Part shown: positions 1 through 7,263 of the stretch, piece by piece | Layout of the letters: each line of letters starts with the position of its first letter | Numbering within the stretch: position 1 is the stretch's first letter | Position numbers and translations under genes: made by a program | Assembly (NCBI RefSeq): GCF_018614775.1 | Contig: NZ_JAGGOF010000018.1 | Coordinates: forward strand, 1 to 36,262 | Direction: 5' to 3' | Length of the DNA stretch: 36,262 nt | Source: Pseudomonas fluorescens | Lineage (GTDB): Bacteria > Pseudomonadota > Gammaproteobacteria > Pseudomonadales > Pseudomonadaceae | Notes under the pieces: generated by a model | Seen by the model: the letters and a program-made list of their open reading frames with translations, nothing else | Database searches by the model: none | Told to the model about the DNA's origin: nothing

Positions 1-34
1 CCTTCAGCTCTGAAAGTTTTTACCGGACACTAGT

Positions 35-134
35 GACGCTCTGCGTGGGAATGCAGCCCGGGACGCTCCGCGTCCCCAAGAGCCGAACGCAGAGCGTCCG
101 TAGAGGCGTTCCCACGCGGAGCGTGGAGACGATC
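35..134. repeat. Palindromic intergenic repeat, 5'-truncated copy
   Basis: This is the left copy of a repeat built from inverted arms: GACGCTCTGCGTGGGAA on one side and TTCCCACGCGGAGCGTGG on the other. A smaller inner pair (GGACGCTCCGCGTCC) lies between them. Unlike the next copy it lacks the outer GATCGTTCCCAC arm at its left end. It belongs to the same family as the tandem array near 15-16 kb. It lies downstream of purT. Confidence 0.8.
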
Positions 135-151
135 AGTGCAGCCGAACTTTC

Positions 152-259
152 GATCGTTCCCACGCTCTGCGTGGGAACGCAGCCAGGGACGCTCCGCGTC
201 CCAAGAGCCGAACGCGGAGCGTCCGTAGAGGCATTCCCACGCGGAACGTGGGAACGATC
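152..259. repeat. Palindromic intergenic repeat, complete copy
   Basis: A full unit runs from GATCGTTCCCACGCTCTGCG to its inverted counterpart ending GTGGGAACGATC, with an inner GGACGCTCCGCGTCC palindrome. It ends 13 bp beyond the purT stop codon, so the transcript would fold into a strong stem there. This may end or stabilise the purT message. It and the copy at 35-134 are followed by the same GCAGCCGAACTT tail. Confidence 0.85.
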
Positions 260-272
260 AATGCAGCCGAAC

Positions 273-1454
273 TTACAACTCGATCTTTACGGCCTGCGAA
301 GCGCGGGTCGCCTTGGCGCGGGCGGCTTCGATGGATTCGTCGCGGGCCAGGGCCACGCCCAGGCGGCGTTGGCCGTTGACTTCCGGTTTGCCGAACAGGC
401 GCAGGGCGGTGTCCGGTTCGCTCAGGGCGGCGCCCAGGTTGGCGAAAGCGGTCTGGGTCGACTGGCCTTCCACCAGGATCACCGCCGATGCCGACGGCCC
501 GAACTGGCGGATCAGCGGGATCGGCAGGCCGAGGATCGCACGGGCATGCAGAGCGAACTGCGACAGGTCCTGGGAGATCAGCGTCACCAGACCGGTGTCA
601 TGCGGGCGCGGCGAGACTTCGCTGAACCACACCTGATCGCCCTTGATGAACAGCTCGACGCCGAACATCCCGCGCCCGCCCAGGGCCTCGGTCACCGCTT
701 TGGCAACGCGCTCGGATTCGGCCAGCGCCGCCGGGCTCATGGCCTGGGGCTGCCAGGATTCCTGATAATCGCCTTTCTCCTGGCGGTGACCGACCGGCGC
801 ACAGAATGTGGTGCCGCCGGCATGACGCACGGTGAGCAGGGTGATTTCGTAATCGAAGTCGATAAAACCTTCGATGATCACCCGGCCTTTGCCGGCCCGG
901 CCGCCTTCCTGGGCGTAATCCCAGGCTTTCTGCACATCGTCGTAGCTGCGCAGCAGGCTCTGGCCCTTGCCCGACGAACTCATCACCGGCTTGACCACGC
1001 ACGGGAAGCCCAGGGTTTGCACGGCCTGGCGGTAGTCTTCCACGGTGTCGGCGAAGAAGTACGGCGAGGTCGGCAAACCCAGCTCTTCAGCGGCCAGGCG
1101 ACGGATGCCTTCGCGGTTCATGGTCAACTGCGCGGCGCGGGCGGTGGGGATCACGGTGAAGCCTTCGGCTTCCAGTTCCACCAGGGTCGCGGTGGCGATG
1201 GCTTCGATTTCCGGCACGATGAAGTGCGGCTTCTCGGCTTCGATGACCGCACGCAGGGCGGCGCCGTCGAGCATGTTGATCACATGGCTGCGGTGGGCCA
1301 CTTGCATGGCCGGGGCGTTGGCGTAGCGGTCCACGGCAATCACTTCGACGCCCAGGCGCTGCAACTCGATTACCACTTCCTTGCCCAGCTCACCGCTGCC
1401 ACACAATAAAACGCGGGTCGCGGTCGGCGACAATGGAGTACCGATACGGGTCAT
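273..1454 (-). CDS. purT: Formate-dependent phosphoribosylglycinamide formyltransferase (GAR transformylase 2)
   Basis: A 393-residue cytoplasmic enzyme, almost exactly the length of E. coli PurT. It formylates GAR from formate and ATP in the third step of purine synthesis, an alternative to folate-dependent PurN. The sequence shows an ATP-grasp enzyme: an N-terminal nucleotide-type fold ([10 protein letters not shown]), the central ATP-grasp lid ([16 protein letters not shown]), and the C-terminal metal and nucleotide site ([20 protein letters not shown] followed by [11 protein letters not shown]). The start [10 protein letters not shown] is chosen over longer in-frame options because TGAGGA sits just upstream and because it gives the family length. 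It appears to be transcribed alone; the next gene upstream is also leftward but about 100 bp away behind a hairpin. Confidence 0.96.
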   Translation of the reverse strand: MTRIGTPLSPTATRVLLCGSGELGKEVVIELQRLGVEVIAVDRYANAPAMQVAHRSHVINMLDGAALRAVIEAEKPHFIVPEIEAIATATLVELEAEGFTVIPTARAAQLTMNREGIRRLAAEELGLPTSPYFFADTVEDYRQAVQTLGFPCVVKPVMSSSGKGQSLLRSYDDVQKAWDYAQEGGRAGKGRVIIEGFIDFDYEITLLTVRHAGGTTFCAPVGHRQEKGDYQESWQPQAMSPAALAESERVAKAVTEALGGRGMFGVELFIKGDQVWFSEVSPRPHDTGLVTLISQDLSQFALHARAILGLPIPLIRQFGPSASAVILVEGQSTQTAFANLGAALSEPDTALRLFGKPEVNGQRRLGVALARDESIEAARAKATRASQAVKIEL

Positions 1455-1541
1455 CTGAAAGTCCTCAGGCAGGAGCGGATCATCGAGGGTTGCGCGCCGG
1501 GCGAGCTTCCCGTGGGAGAAAGCGCGGCATTTTACATGAAC

Positions 1542-1565
1542 CGCGGGCTTTGGCTTCAGCCCGCG
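1542..1565 (-). terminator. Hairpin at the end of the VUT-family gene
   Basis: CGCGGGCT and AGCCCGCG form a perfect 8-bp stem with an 8-nt loop. It overlaps the stop codon of the leftward gene above it. No clear U-run follows, so it may be a weak terminator or a 3'-end stabiliser that separates that gene from purT. Confidence 0.45.
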
Positions 1566-2023
1566 ACGGCCTGTTTGCGTAAACGCCAGGCCATGATCAG
1601 CCAGACGGCCGTGACCCCGGCGAATTTCGAAGCCAGGGCAGTGCCCACCACGCTCGGCGTCAGGGCGTCGATCAGGCCGAAGAAAATGAAGGTGTCCAAA
1701 GGGATGCTCAGGGCCGAACTGATCCACAGGCGGTCATGCAACGGGCGCTTGGTAACGGTGAACACCAGCCAGTCGATGCACTCGGACACGGCGAACGCCG
1801 TGGCGCTGGCCAGGGCGATGGTCGGGTCCGAAGTGATGTAGGACAACACCAGCGCCGCCAGCATCGCGACAATGGCGCCGTGGCCGAAGCGGGTTTGCAC
1901 CATGTCGCGCAGGATAAACACCAGCCCACCCCAGGCCGACCAGATGACGTCCAGGTGCGGCGCGGCGGAAAACGCGTAATTGATCAGCACGACGCTGCTG
2001 ATGTAGGCGATCAGGAAAAGCAT
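1556..2023 (-). CDS. VUT-family integral membrane protein (putative queuosine-precursor-type transporter)
   Basis: A 155-residue hydrophobic protein with roughly four to five membrane spans. The conserved acidic and polar positions ([34 protein letters not shown]) match my recollection of the VUT (Vut_1, COG1738) family, which includes E. coli YhhQ, the preQ0/preQ1 importer used for queuosine synthesis. It is shorter than YhhQ (about 220 residues), so the substrate is uncertain; many Pseudomonas carry a short form like this. The start at 2023 is the first Met of the reading frame and opens directly into the first span; its ribosome site is weak. No preQ1 riboswitch was recognised upstream, only a repeat pair. 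The family assignment is fairly sure; the role in queuosine salvage is inferred. Confidence 0.75.
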   Translation of the reverse strand: MLFLIAYISSVVLINYAFSAAPHLDVIWSAWGGLVFILRDMVQTRFGHGAIVAMLAALVLSYITSDPTIALASATAFAVSECIDWLVFTVTKRPLHDRLWISSALSIPLDTFIFFGLIDALTPSVVGTALASKFAGVTAVWLIMAWRLRKQAVAG

Positions 2024-2067
2024 GGGATACCCGGTTCGGCGATTATTCGAAGGCGAATGATAACCTC

Positions 2068-2156
2068 TGTGGGAGCAAAGCTTGCTCGCGATAGCGGCTT
2101 ATCAAACACGCTTGTCGATTGACTTGCCCCAATCGCGAGCAAGCTTTGCTCCCACA
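2068..2156. repeat. Inverted REP pair (REPIN-like)
   Basis: TGTGGGAGCAAAGCTTGCTC and its reverse complement GAGCAAGCTTTGCTCCCACA enclose a short spacer with internal CGCGAT/ATCGCG ends. This is the common palindromic repeat of fluorescent pseudomonads. It lies between the VUT gene and the flavin reductase gene. Confidence 0.9.
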
Positions 2157-2191
2157 AATTGACTGCCCGGCGTGAGTCCATAGGCTGGATT

Positions 2192-2977
2192 TCACTCCTC
2201 CTCGCTATCGTCCACCTTCCAATAACCCACCGCCTTCAGGTAATCCTGATCCAGCCCTTTCTCCTCCAACAGCACCTTGCGGATCCGCCGCGACAGCTTG
2301 CTTTCGGTGGCGACCCAGGCGTACAGCTTGCCGCCGGGCATTTCCAGTTGCTTGACGGTGGTCAGCAGGTTGTCCTGCCTGCCTTCGCGCAGCACCCAGA
2401 TCAGCTGGATCTGCGCCGGGCTTTGCAGCACTTGCTGCTCGGCGCCGTTCTCCACTTCCACCACCACCAGCGCACGCCGGTTGGGCGCCAGGCCTTCGAG
2501 GCGGCGGGCGATGGCGGGGAGGGCGGTTTCGTCGCCGATCAGCAGGTAGCTGTCGAAGATGTCCGGCACGATCATCGAGCCCCGGGGGCCGGCGATGTTG
2601 AGGTATTGCCCGGGGGTTGCCTGGGCCGCCCAGGTCGAGGCAGGGCCGTCACCGTGGAGTACGAAATCGATGTCCAGTTCCAGGGTGTCCAGGTCATAGC
2701 GGCGCGGGGTGTAGTCGCGCATCTCGGGCATTGGCCCCTGGGCCTTGCCCGCGCCGGGGCTGATGTTCTCCAGGGCGGCTTGTTCCTCGGCGTTCTGCGG
2801 GAACAGCAATTTCACATGATCGTCCGCACCCAGGCTGACGAAGCCCGCCAGTTCCGGCCCGCCGACGGTGATGCGGCGCATGCGCGGGGTCAGGTTCACT
2901 ACCCGCAGCACTTGCAGGCGCCGACGCTTGACCTCGTGGGTGACGCGATGAATGGTGTTTGGGTCGACTTCAGTCAT
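2192..2977 (-). CDS. Siderophore-interacting protein family NAD(P)H:ferric-siderophore flavin reductase (YqjH-like)
   Basis: A 261-residue cytoplasmic reductase of the SIP/ViuB/YqjH family, which uses FAD and NAD(P)H to reduce Fe(III) in siderophores and so release iron. The FAD-binding signature is present (MRDYTPRRYD), followed by the typical DGPASTWA...PGQYLNIAGPRG stretch and a C-terminal NAD-binding half ending AVGYWKVDD, which is characteristic of this family. The start overlaps the end of the upstream padR gene by 8 bp, so the two are co-transcribed and translationally coupled. In E. coli the equivalent pair is yqjI (PadR repressor) and yqjH (reductase), though there divergent rather than in one operon. 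The in-frame extension upstream of 2977 lies inside padR and is not used. Confidence 0.93.
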   Translation of the reverse strand: MTEVDPNTIHRVTHEVKRRRLQVLRVVNLTPRMRRITVGGPELAGFVSLGADDHVKLLFPQNAEEQAALENISPGAGKAQGPMPEMRDYTPRRYDLDTLELDIDFVLHGDGPASTWAAQATPGQYLNIAGPRGSMIVPDIFDSYLLIGDETALPAIARRLEGLAPNRRALVVVEVENGAEQQVLQSPAQIQLIWVLREGRQDNLLTTVKQLEMPGGKLYAWVATESKLSRRIRKVLLEEKGLDQDYLKAVGYWKVDDSEEE

Positions 2978-3551
2978 TGCTTGACTCCGAAACTGATGGA
3001 CGGTCGAGACCGTCGATGATGGCTTTGGCGGTGTCGTTGAGCAGATCGCGTATCCGCAGGATTTCTTCCGGGTTCCAACGCGCCTGGTGCATCTGCAGCG
3101 CTCGACGCAGGTTATCCACCGCTTCGCGGATTTCAGTCGGTCGACCTTGCTCTCGCAGGACGCGTTTGCTGGCTTCAATGCGCATCCGCACGCCGTCCAG
3201 CGCCTCGGCCTGGTCTCGAAGGAATAGACGGCCGGCGTCGGTCGCGCTGTACCTTTTTTTTCCACCCTCGGCGTCGCCGCTGACCATCTTACCCATTTCG
3301 AGGTGGGTCAGGGTCGGGTAGATCACGCCAGGGCTCGGGGTGTAGGCACCGTCGAACAGGGACTCGACCTGGCGAATCAGCTCATAGCCGTGACAGGCTT
3401 TTTCAGCGATCAGTGCCAGCAGCAGCAATCTCAGCTCGCCCGCAGCGAAAACCCGTGGCGCGCGACCGCTGCGCTCACGACCGTGCGGGCGCCGTTCGAA
3501 GCCGTCGTATTGAGCGTGTTCAGGAGTGGGTTGGGAATAAGGCACTGTCAT
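2970..3551 (-). CDS. PadR-family transcriptional regulator (YqjI-like)
   Basis: A 193-residue regulator. Residues about 38-110 form the PadR winged helix (GELRLLLLALIAEKACHGYE, then TPSPGVIYPTLTHLE, then the wing EGGKKRY), followed by a helical C-terminal dimerisation region. The core closely resembles E. coli YqjI (NfeR), which represses the ferric reductase gene yqjH. YqjI has a long His/Cys-rich metal-binding N-terminus. Here the N-terminus (MTVPYSQPTPEHAQYDGFER...) has no Cys and only two His, so the inducer may differ. The wing is encoded by GGA AAA AAA AGG, an A8 run. The gene leads a two-gene operon with the flavin reductase, and four palindromes about 35-100 bp upstream of its start are its likely operators, implying autoregulation. 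Confidence 0.93.
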   Translation of the reverse strand: MTVPYSQPTPEHAQYDGFERRPHGRERSGRAPRVFAAGELRLLLLALIAEKACHGYELIRQVESLFDGAYTPSPGVIYPTLTHLEMGKMVSGDAEGGKKRYSATDAGRLFLRDQAEALDGVRMRIEASKRVLREQGRPTEIREAVDNLRRALQMHQARWNPEEILRIRDLLNDTAKAIIDGLDRPSVSESSND

Positions 3552-3584
3552 CTTTCTGTTCTCTGTTCCGCCTGAATAGAACCG

Positions 3585-3650
3585 AGATATATCTTTGACT
3601 TTAGATATATCTTCACCTATATAGATATATCTTGGTTAAAAGATATATCT
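3585..3650. promoter_or_regulatory. Four-copy AGATATATCT operator array (likely PadR binding sites)
   Basis: Four perfect copies of the palindrome AGATATATCT occur at 3585-3594, 3603-3612, 3623-3632 and 3641-3650. Most are extended to AAGATATATCTT. Start-to-start spacing is 18, 20 and 18 bp, close to two DNA turns, so all copies lie on about the same face and may form two dimer-of-dimer sites. The array begins 33 bp upstream of the padR start codon and should overlap its promoter. The direct reading is certain; binding by the adjacent PadR protein is inferred. Confidence 0.8.
3595..3623 (+). promoter_or_regulatory. Candidate rightward sigma-70 promoter inside the operator array
   Basis: TTGACT (3595-3600), a 17-bp spacer and TATATA (3618-3623) form a near-consensus promoter pointing toward the fimbrial locus. 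One AGATATATCT copy fills the spacer and another begins at the end of the -10, so a bound PadR dimer would block it. The pilin gene starts about 340 bp downstream. Confidence 0.4.
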
Positions 3651-3970
3651 TAGTTGCGTCCTACATGGAATGAAATGGGACCTTACCTGAATCCCTTATG
3701 TTTGCGGGACAAAACCCAGTGCGCAGTGAGTTTTTTAAGCGCAACTAGCGTAAATGTGGGAAGTCTCTTACATTAAAAGTTACATTTTATCAAAAAGCGC
3801 GTCTTTTTCGCTGTTTCGCATGCGCGATTTACTACAAGACTTAGCGAACTTTCCTGCTTATTTTTAATTAAAGAGCGACGATCATGCACCGGCGTTGGAG
3901 GGGCACGCCAAGCTGTATTGGCCTGCCACTTCAACCCTTCTCTCTTTATTGCTATGAACAGGTGTTAACA
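3651..3970 (+). promoter_or_regulatory. AT-rich leader/control region upstream of the fimbrial operon
   Basis: About 320 bp without a convincing gene, clearly more AT-rich than its surroundings. It holds a direct repeat TTACATT at 3768-3774 and 3780-3786 (12 bp apart), with a related inverted element GTAAATGTGG just before it near 3750-3759. It also contains TAGTTGCG/CGCAACTA arms about 90 bp apart (near 3651 and 3740). These could be regulator sites for the pilin operon, but no specific regulator is recognised. An in-frame ATG at 3884 is not taken as the pilin start because it would put a non-conserved stretch before the signal peptide. Confidence 0.4.
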
Positions 3971-4456
3971 ATGCTCATGAAAATCGTAACCGCTGCCACC
4001 CTGACTGCCGCGGCCCTGAGTTCTTCGCTGGCCTTCGCTCTGGATGATGCACGTTCGGCCATCCACATCACCGCGAACATCCCGACCACGCAGTTCCATG
4101 TGCAGCCCACTAACGCCGAATGGGGTAAGGATGAAACCATGTCCTACAACACGGTCAGCGGCACCCTGACTTCGCTGCGTCAGACCTACAACGTGAAAAA
4201 CACCGAGGGTTCGGTCAATGCCTACATCGAAGGCGGCCCGGCTTCGCTGTACAACGGCCGCGATGCGATCGCGCTGACCACGGCCTTCAACGGCGTCACC
4301 CTGACCGCCCTGTCCCAGGAAGTGGTAGATGACGCCACCTCCACCCCTGGCACCCAGGCTGAGATGACCATTACCCCGGCCAAGCCGCTCGCCACCCAGA
4401 ATGGGGTGTACACCGCTGACATGACCGTCATCTTCGACGCCGTGCCGCGCCCGTAA
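3971..4456 (+). CDS. CS1/CFA-I-type (class 5) fimbrial pilin, first copy, probably major subunit
   Basis: A 161-residue secreted pilin of the alternate chaperone-usher class (CfaB/CooA/CblA type). It has a signal peptide (MLMKIVTAATLTAAALSSSL...AFA). The mature N-terminus (LDDARSAIHITANIPTTQFH) is the region that in this family provides the donor strand. Later family features are YNVKNTEGSVNAYI, the internal VVDDATSTPGTQAEM and the terminal TVIFDAVPRP. The start at 3971 is supported by GGTGTTAACAATG, which lines up with GGATGTTAAGCATG before the third pilin gene. It is the first gene of the locus and is followed by two strong stem-loops, the arrangement expected for a highly expressed major subunit. 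It is most similar to the 11354-11848 pilin. Confidence 0.9.
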   Translation: MLMKIVTAATLTAAALSSSLAFALDDARSAIHITANIPTTQFHVQPTNAEWGKDETMSYNTVSGTLTSLRQTYNVKNTEGSVNAYIEGGPASLYNGRDAIALTTAFNGVTLTALSQEVVDDATSTPGTQAEMTITPAKPLATQNGVYTADMTVIFDAVPRP

Positions 4457-4464
4457 CGCCATTC

Positions 4465-4499
4465 GCGGCCCGGTGACTCCCACCTCGTCCCCGGGCCGC
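4465..4499 (+). terminator. Intercistronic stem-loop after the first pilin gene
   Basis: GCGGCCCGG and CCGGGCCGC make a perfect 9-bp GC-only stem around a 17-nt loop, 9 bp after the pilin stop. There is no U-run. In other fimbrial operons such structures protect the pilin message and reduce read-through to the usher gene, so the same is inferred here. Confidence 0.6.
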
Positions 4500-4504
4500 G
4501 CAGC

Positions 4505-4536
4505 AGGCCGGCCGGTTCTCCCCGACCGGTTGGCCT
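4505..4536 (+). terminator. Second stem-loop between pilin and usher genes
   Basis: AGGCCGGCCGGT and ACCGGTTGGCCT form a long imperfect stem with an 8-nt loop, 5 bp after the previous hairpin. The tandem pair fills most of the pilin-usher gap and supports differential expression by attenuation or RNA stability. Confidence 0.55.
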
Positions 4537-4581
4537 GTACCTGAAACACCCCGAAAGCTCGCTGATTATGAGAGTCCGTTG

Positions 4582-7116
4582 ATGTTACCGATGACACCCA
4601 TCGCGGGTGCGCTCGCGCTGTTGTTGTGCGCGAATGCATGGGCCGCGCCGACTGCCCCCGGTACCACGCCGAGTAGCCTGCTGGGCCAGGCCAAGGGCCT
4701 GCCGGCGGAATTTGAAGCGCACTTCTTCGATGTGCCACTGGCCGTTCGTATTGAGCTCAATCAACAGTACCTCGGCGAAGCCATGGTGGTCTTGACGCGG
4801 GATGATCGCATTACCCTGCTGGAGTTCACCGATACCCACGACAGCACGATCAAGGCCGTCGAGCGGGACCAGTGGGAGCAGACACTCAAGCAAGGACAAT
4901 TGTTAGGCGCTTGTGAAAAGAACTGCACCGCAGGGCTGCTTGCAGTGCACTACAGCCTGGAAAACTCCCTGGTGTCGATCCTCACCCGAGATGTGGAGCG
5001 CGGCACCGAACCCCTGCGGTATCACGATCAACCCCAGGACGGCAGCCTCGGCCTGATCTTCAACAACCAGCTCAATCTCAACGGTGGTCAGCAACAGGAC
5101 ACCGGTGGGCGCTATGGCCTCAACGCTATTTCCAGCGTGGGCAACTGGAGCCAGTCCCTGGACCTGCAACTCTCGCGCCTGGGCGGGCCGGACGACAAGC
5201 TCTACCACGCCGTCCATGAACTGTTCACCCAACGGGAGTTGGAAGGGCATTTTTTCCGCCTGGGTTATTTCACCCCCAGCTCCGATGGCTTGAACCGGCA
5301 GATTCGTTCATTCGGTGCCAACCCGGACACTGCACTGGGTGTAATGTACGGCAGCTCCGACAGCCTGGTGGTCGATAATCCGAAACCCAGCGTCTACCCC
5401 ATTTATGTCACCGCCAGCCGTCAGGCTTCGGTGGAGATTTATCGCAGCGGCCTGCTGATCAACACCCAGGCCGTCAGCGCCGGCTTGCAGAGCCTCGACA
5501 CCCGCCCGCTGCCCGGCGGCATCTATGAAGTGGAAGTGCGGCTGATCGAGGATGGGCAAACCACCGCCACCAGCCAGGAACTGGTCTACAAGCCGAACAA
5601 CTGGAGCAGTACCGAAGAGCGCTGGCGCTACAACCTGTTCGCCGGCCGGGAAACCCGGCTCTGGAGCAACTGGGAAGACCAGCCCTCTGGGTTCACCACC
5701 GCAGGGCTTGGCGTCAACTACCTGCTGCACCCACGGGTGATCGTCGGCGGCTCCGCACGCCAGGTGCAGGACAAGCTGCAAGTCGGTACGTCGGTGGACT
5801 GGACGCTGGCCTCCCACACCAGCCTGTACGCCAACGTCTACCACACCGAACAGTATGGCAACGGCATGGACGTGCAGGCCCTGTACAGCTACGGCCAGGG
5901 CAGCGTCGTCGCCAGCCACAACCGCAGTTGGCTGGACACCCGCAATACCTACGAGACCCTGCCGGACGGCACCCGCATTCGGCAACGCAACGTGTTCGTC
6001 GGCCAGACCAGCAATTCGTCGCTGTCGGCCACCCATCGCCTGAGCAATAAGTCCTCGATCAACGGCCGGTTGGCCTACAGCGAAGGTAATGTGCAGGGCA
6101 CCGGCCTGGACCTGGGCTGGACCCAGCGCGGCAAGCTGCGGGGCAGCGATGCCAACTGGCGGCTGTCGGTGTTCGACCGCCCCGGCACATCGAGCACCAA
6201 CGACCGGCGCAACCGTGGCGTCGACCTGAGTGTCAGCGTGGCGTTGGGCGGGCCGGGCGAATACTGGTCCGGCAGCGTCGGCACCCGCACCTCACGCGAG
6301 GGCACCCGGGACAACAACGCGTCGCTGACTTATCGCCGCGACCTCCAGGATCATGTGCTGCAAAACGTTTCCGCCACGGCGCTGGCCGACACCTATGGCG
6401 TAGGCCTGTCCAGCATGGCCAGCTTCAGTACCGAATCGCTCTACGGCGACGGCTTCCTGCAGCGCTCGTCCTATAACGACAACCTCACCGGCGGCCTGAA
6501 CCTGAGCAGCACCGTGGCGGTCGGCGGCCAGAAAGCCGCTTTCACCGGCCTGCCTCACAACCGTGGCGCGGGGATGATCGTCGACGTGGAAACCGACGTG
6601 GACGACATCATCCTGCGCGCCGACGACCTCACGGGGGGCAGTACCACGCTGCACCCGGGCCGTAACTTCGTGCCGATCACCGCCTACCGCAACAGCATGG
6701 TGACCTTCGACTTCGAAGGCGTCCATCCCCCGGCGGCGAGCATCGAGCCGGCACGCACCCGTTATCACCTGAACAAGGGCGGCGTGGACTACCGCAAGAT
6801 CAGCGTGATGAAAACCGTGACCGTGCTCGGGCGCCTGCTGGACGAACAGGGCCAGCCGCTCAAGGGCCACCACGTGATCAACCACGCCAGCCGTGGGGTC
6901 AGCGAGGCGGACGGGTTCTTCTCCATGGAAATGAACGCCGCTTCGCCGACCCTGGAAGTGCGCTATGGCAACGAGTTGTTCTGCCGGTTCCGTCTTGATC
7001 CGGAGAGCGCGAGCGATGACGGCGATGTGTTGATGATCGGTGATCTGCGCTGCACGCCGGACAGTTTGGCGGACAGTTCGCTGGCTGCGGCTGATTCGGC
7101 GAAACAGCGTTCTTGA
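4582..7116 (+). CDS. CS1/CFA-I-type outer membrane usher (CfaC/CooC/TcfC-like)
   Basis: An 844-residue usher that would form the outer membrane pore through which chaperone-pilin complexes are assembled into fimbriae. It has a signal peptide (PMTPIAGALALLLCANAWAAP), a short N-terminal domain, and a long beta-barrel section rich in alternating aromatic strands. The E-set-like region (VYPIYVTASRQASVEIYRSG then LPGGIYEVEVRL) is typical of the TcfC/CooC usher group rather than FimD ushers. C-terminal plug and carboxy-terminal domains follow (GRNFVPITAYRNSMVTFDFE; VLGRLLDEQGQPLKGHHV). The length fits CfaC (about 870). ATG 4582 is used rather than TTG 4579; ATG 4591 is also possible. The stop is followed by a REP pair before the first tip gene. 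Confidence 0.93.
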   Translation: MLPMTPIAGALALLLCANAWAAPTAPGTTPSSLLGQAKGLPAEFEAHFFDVPLAVRIELNQQYLGEAMVVLTRDDRITLLEFTDTHDSTIKAVERDQWEQTLKQGQLLGACEKNCTAGLLAVHYSLENSLVSILTRDVERGTEPLRYHDQPQDGSLGLIFNNQLNLNGGQQQDTGGRYGLNAISSVGNWSQSLDLQLSRLGGPDDKLYHAVHELFTQRELEGHFFRLGYFTPSSDGLNRQIRSFGANPDTALGVMYGSSDSLVVDNPKPSVYPIYVTASRQASVEIYRSGLLINTQAVSAGLQSLDTRPLPGGIYEVEVRLIEDGQTTATSQELVYKPNNWSSTEERWRYNLFAGRETRLWSNWEDQPSGFTTAGLGVNYLLHPRVIVGGSARQVQDKLQVGTSVDWTLASHTSLYANVYHTEQYGNGMDVQALYSYGQGSVVASHNRSWLDTRNTYETLPDGTRIRQRNVFVGQTSNSSLSATHRLSNKSSINGRLAYSEGNVQGTGLDLGWTQRGKLRGSDANWRLSVFDRPGTSSTNDRRNRGVDLSVSVALGGPGEYWSGSVGTRTSREGTRDNNASLTYRRDLQDHVLQNVSATALADTYGVGLSSMASFSTESLYGDGFLQRSSYNDNLTGGLNLSSTVAVGGQKAAFTGLPHNRGAGMIVDVETDVDDIILRADDLTGGSTTLHPGRNFVPITAYRNSMVTFDFEGVHPPAASIEPARTRYHLNKGGVDYRKISVMKTVTVLGRLLDEQGQPLKGHHVINHASRGVSEADGFFSMEMNAASPTLEVRYGNELFCRFRLDPESASDDGDVLMIGDLRCTPDSLADSSLAAADSAKQRS

Positions 7117-7120
7117 ACCC

Positions 7121-7207
7121 GTGGGAGCAAAGCTTGCTCGCGATGAACGATTACGCCATTCACCTGAAGACCGGGGTGTCTGCATCGCGGGCAAGCCTTG
7201 CTCCCAC
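7121..7207. repeat. Inverted REP pair inside the fimbrial operon
   Basis: GTGGGAGCAAAGCTTGCTCGCGATG and its inverted partner CATCGCGGGCAAGCCTTGCTCCCAC enclose about 40 bp. It sits in the usher-tip adhesin gap, only 5 bp after the usher stop, and may lower downstream expression or protect upstream RNA. Confidence 0.9.
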
Positions 7208-7263
7208 GGTGAAGTATTCCCCCCAACTAGCAGGGATTCGCTTTGATGTATGAGGTTGTATAA

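Noticed and set aside
33..1409. Rightward open frame of 458 codons across the first repeats and opposite purT
   Set aside because: Its first part is repeat sequence and the rest is antisense to purT; no domain is recognisable.
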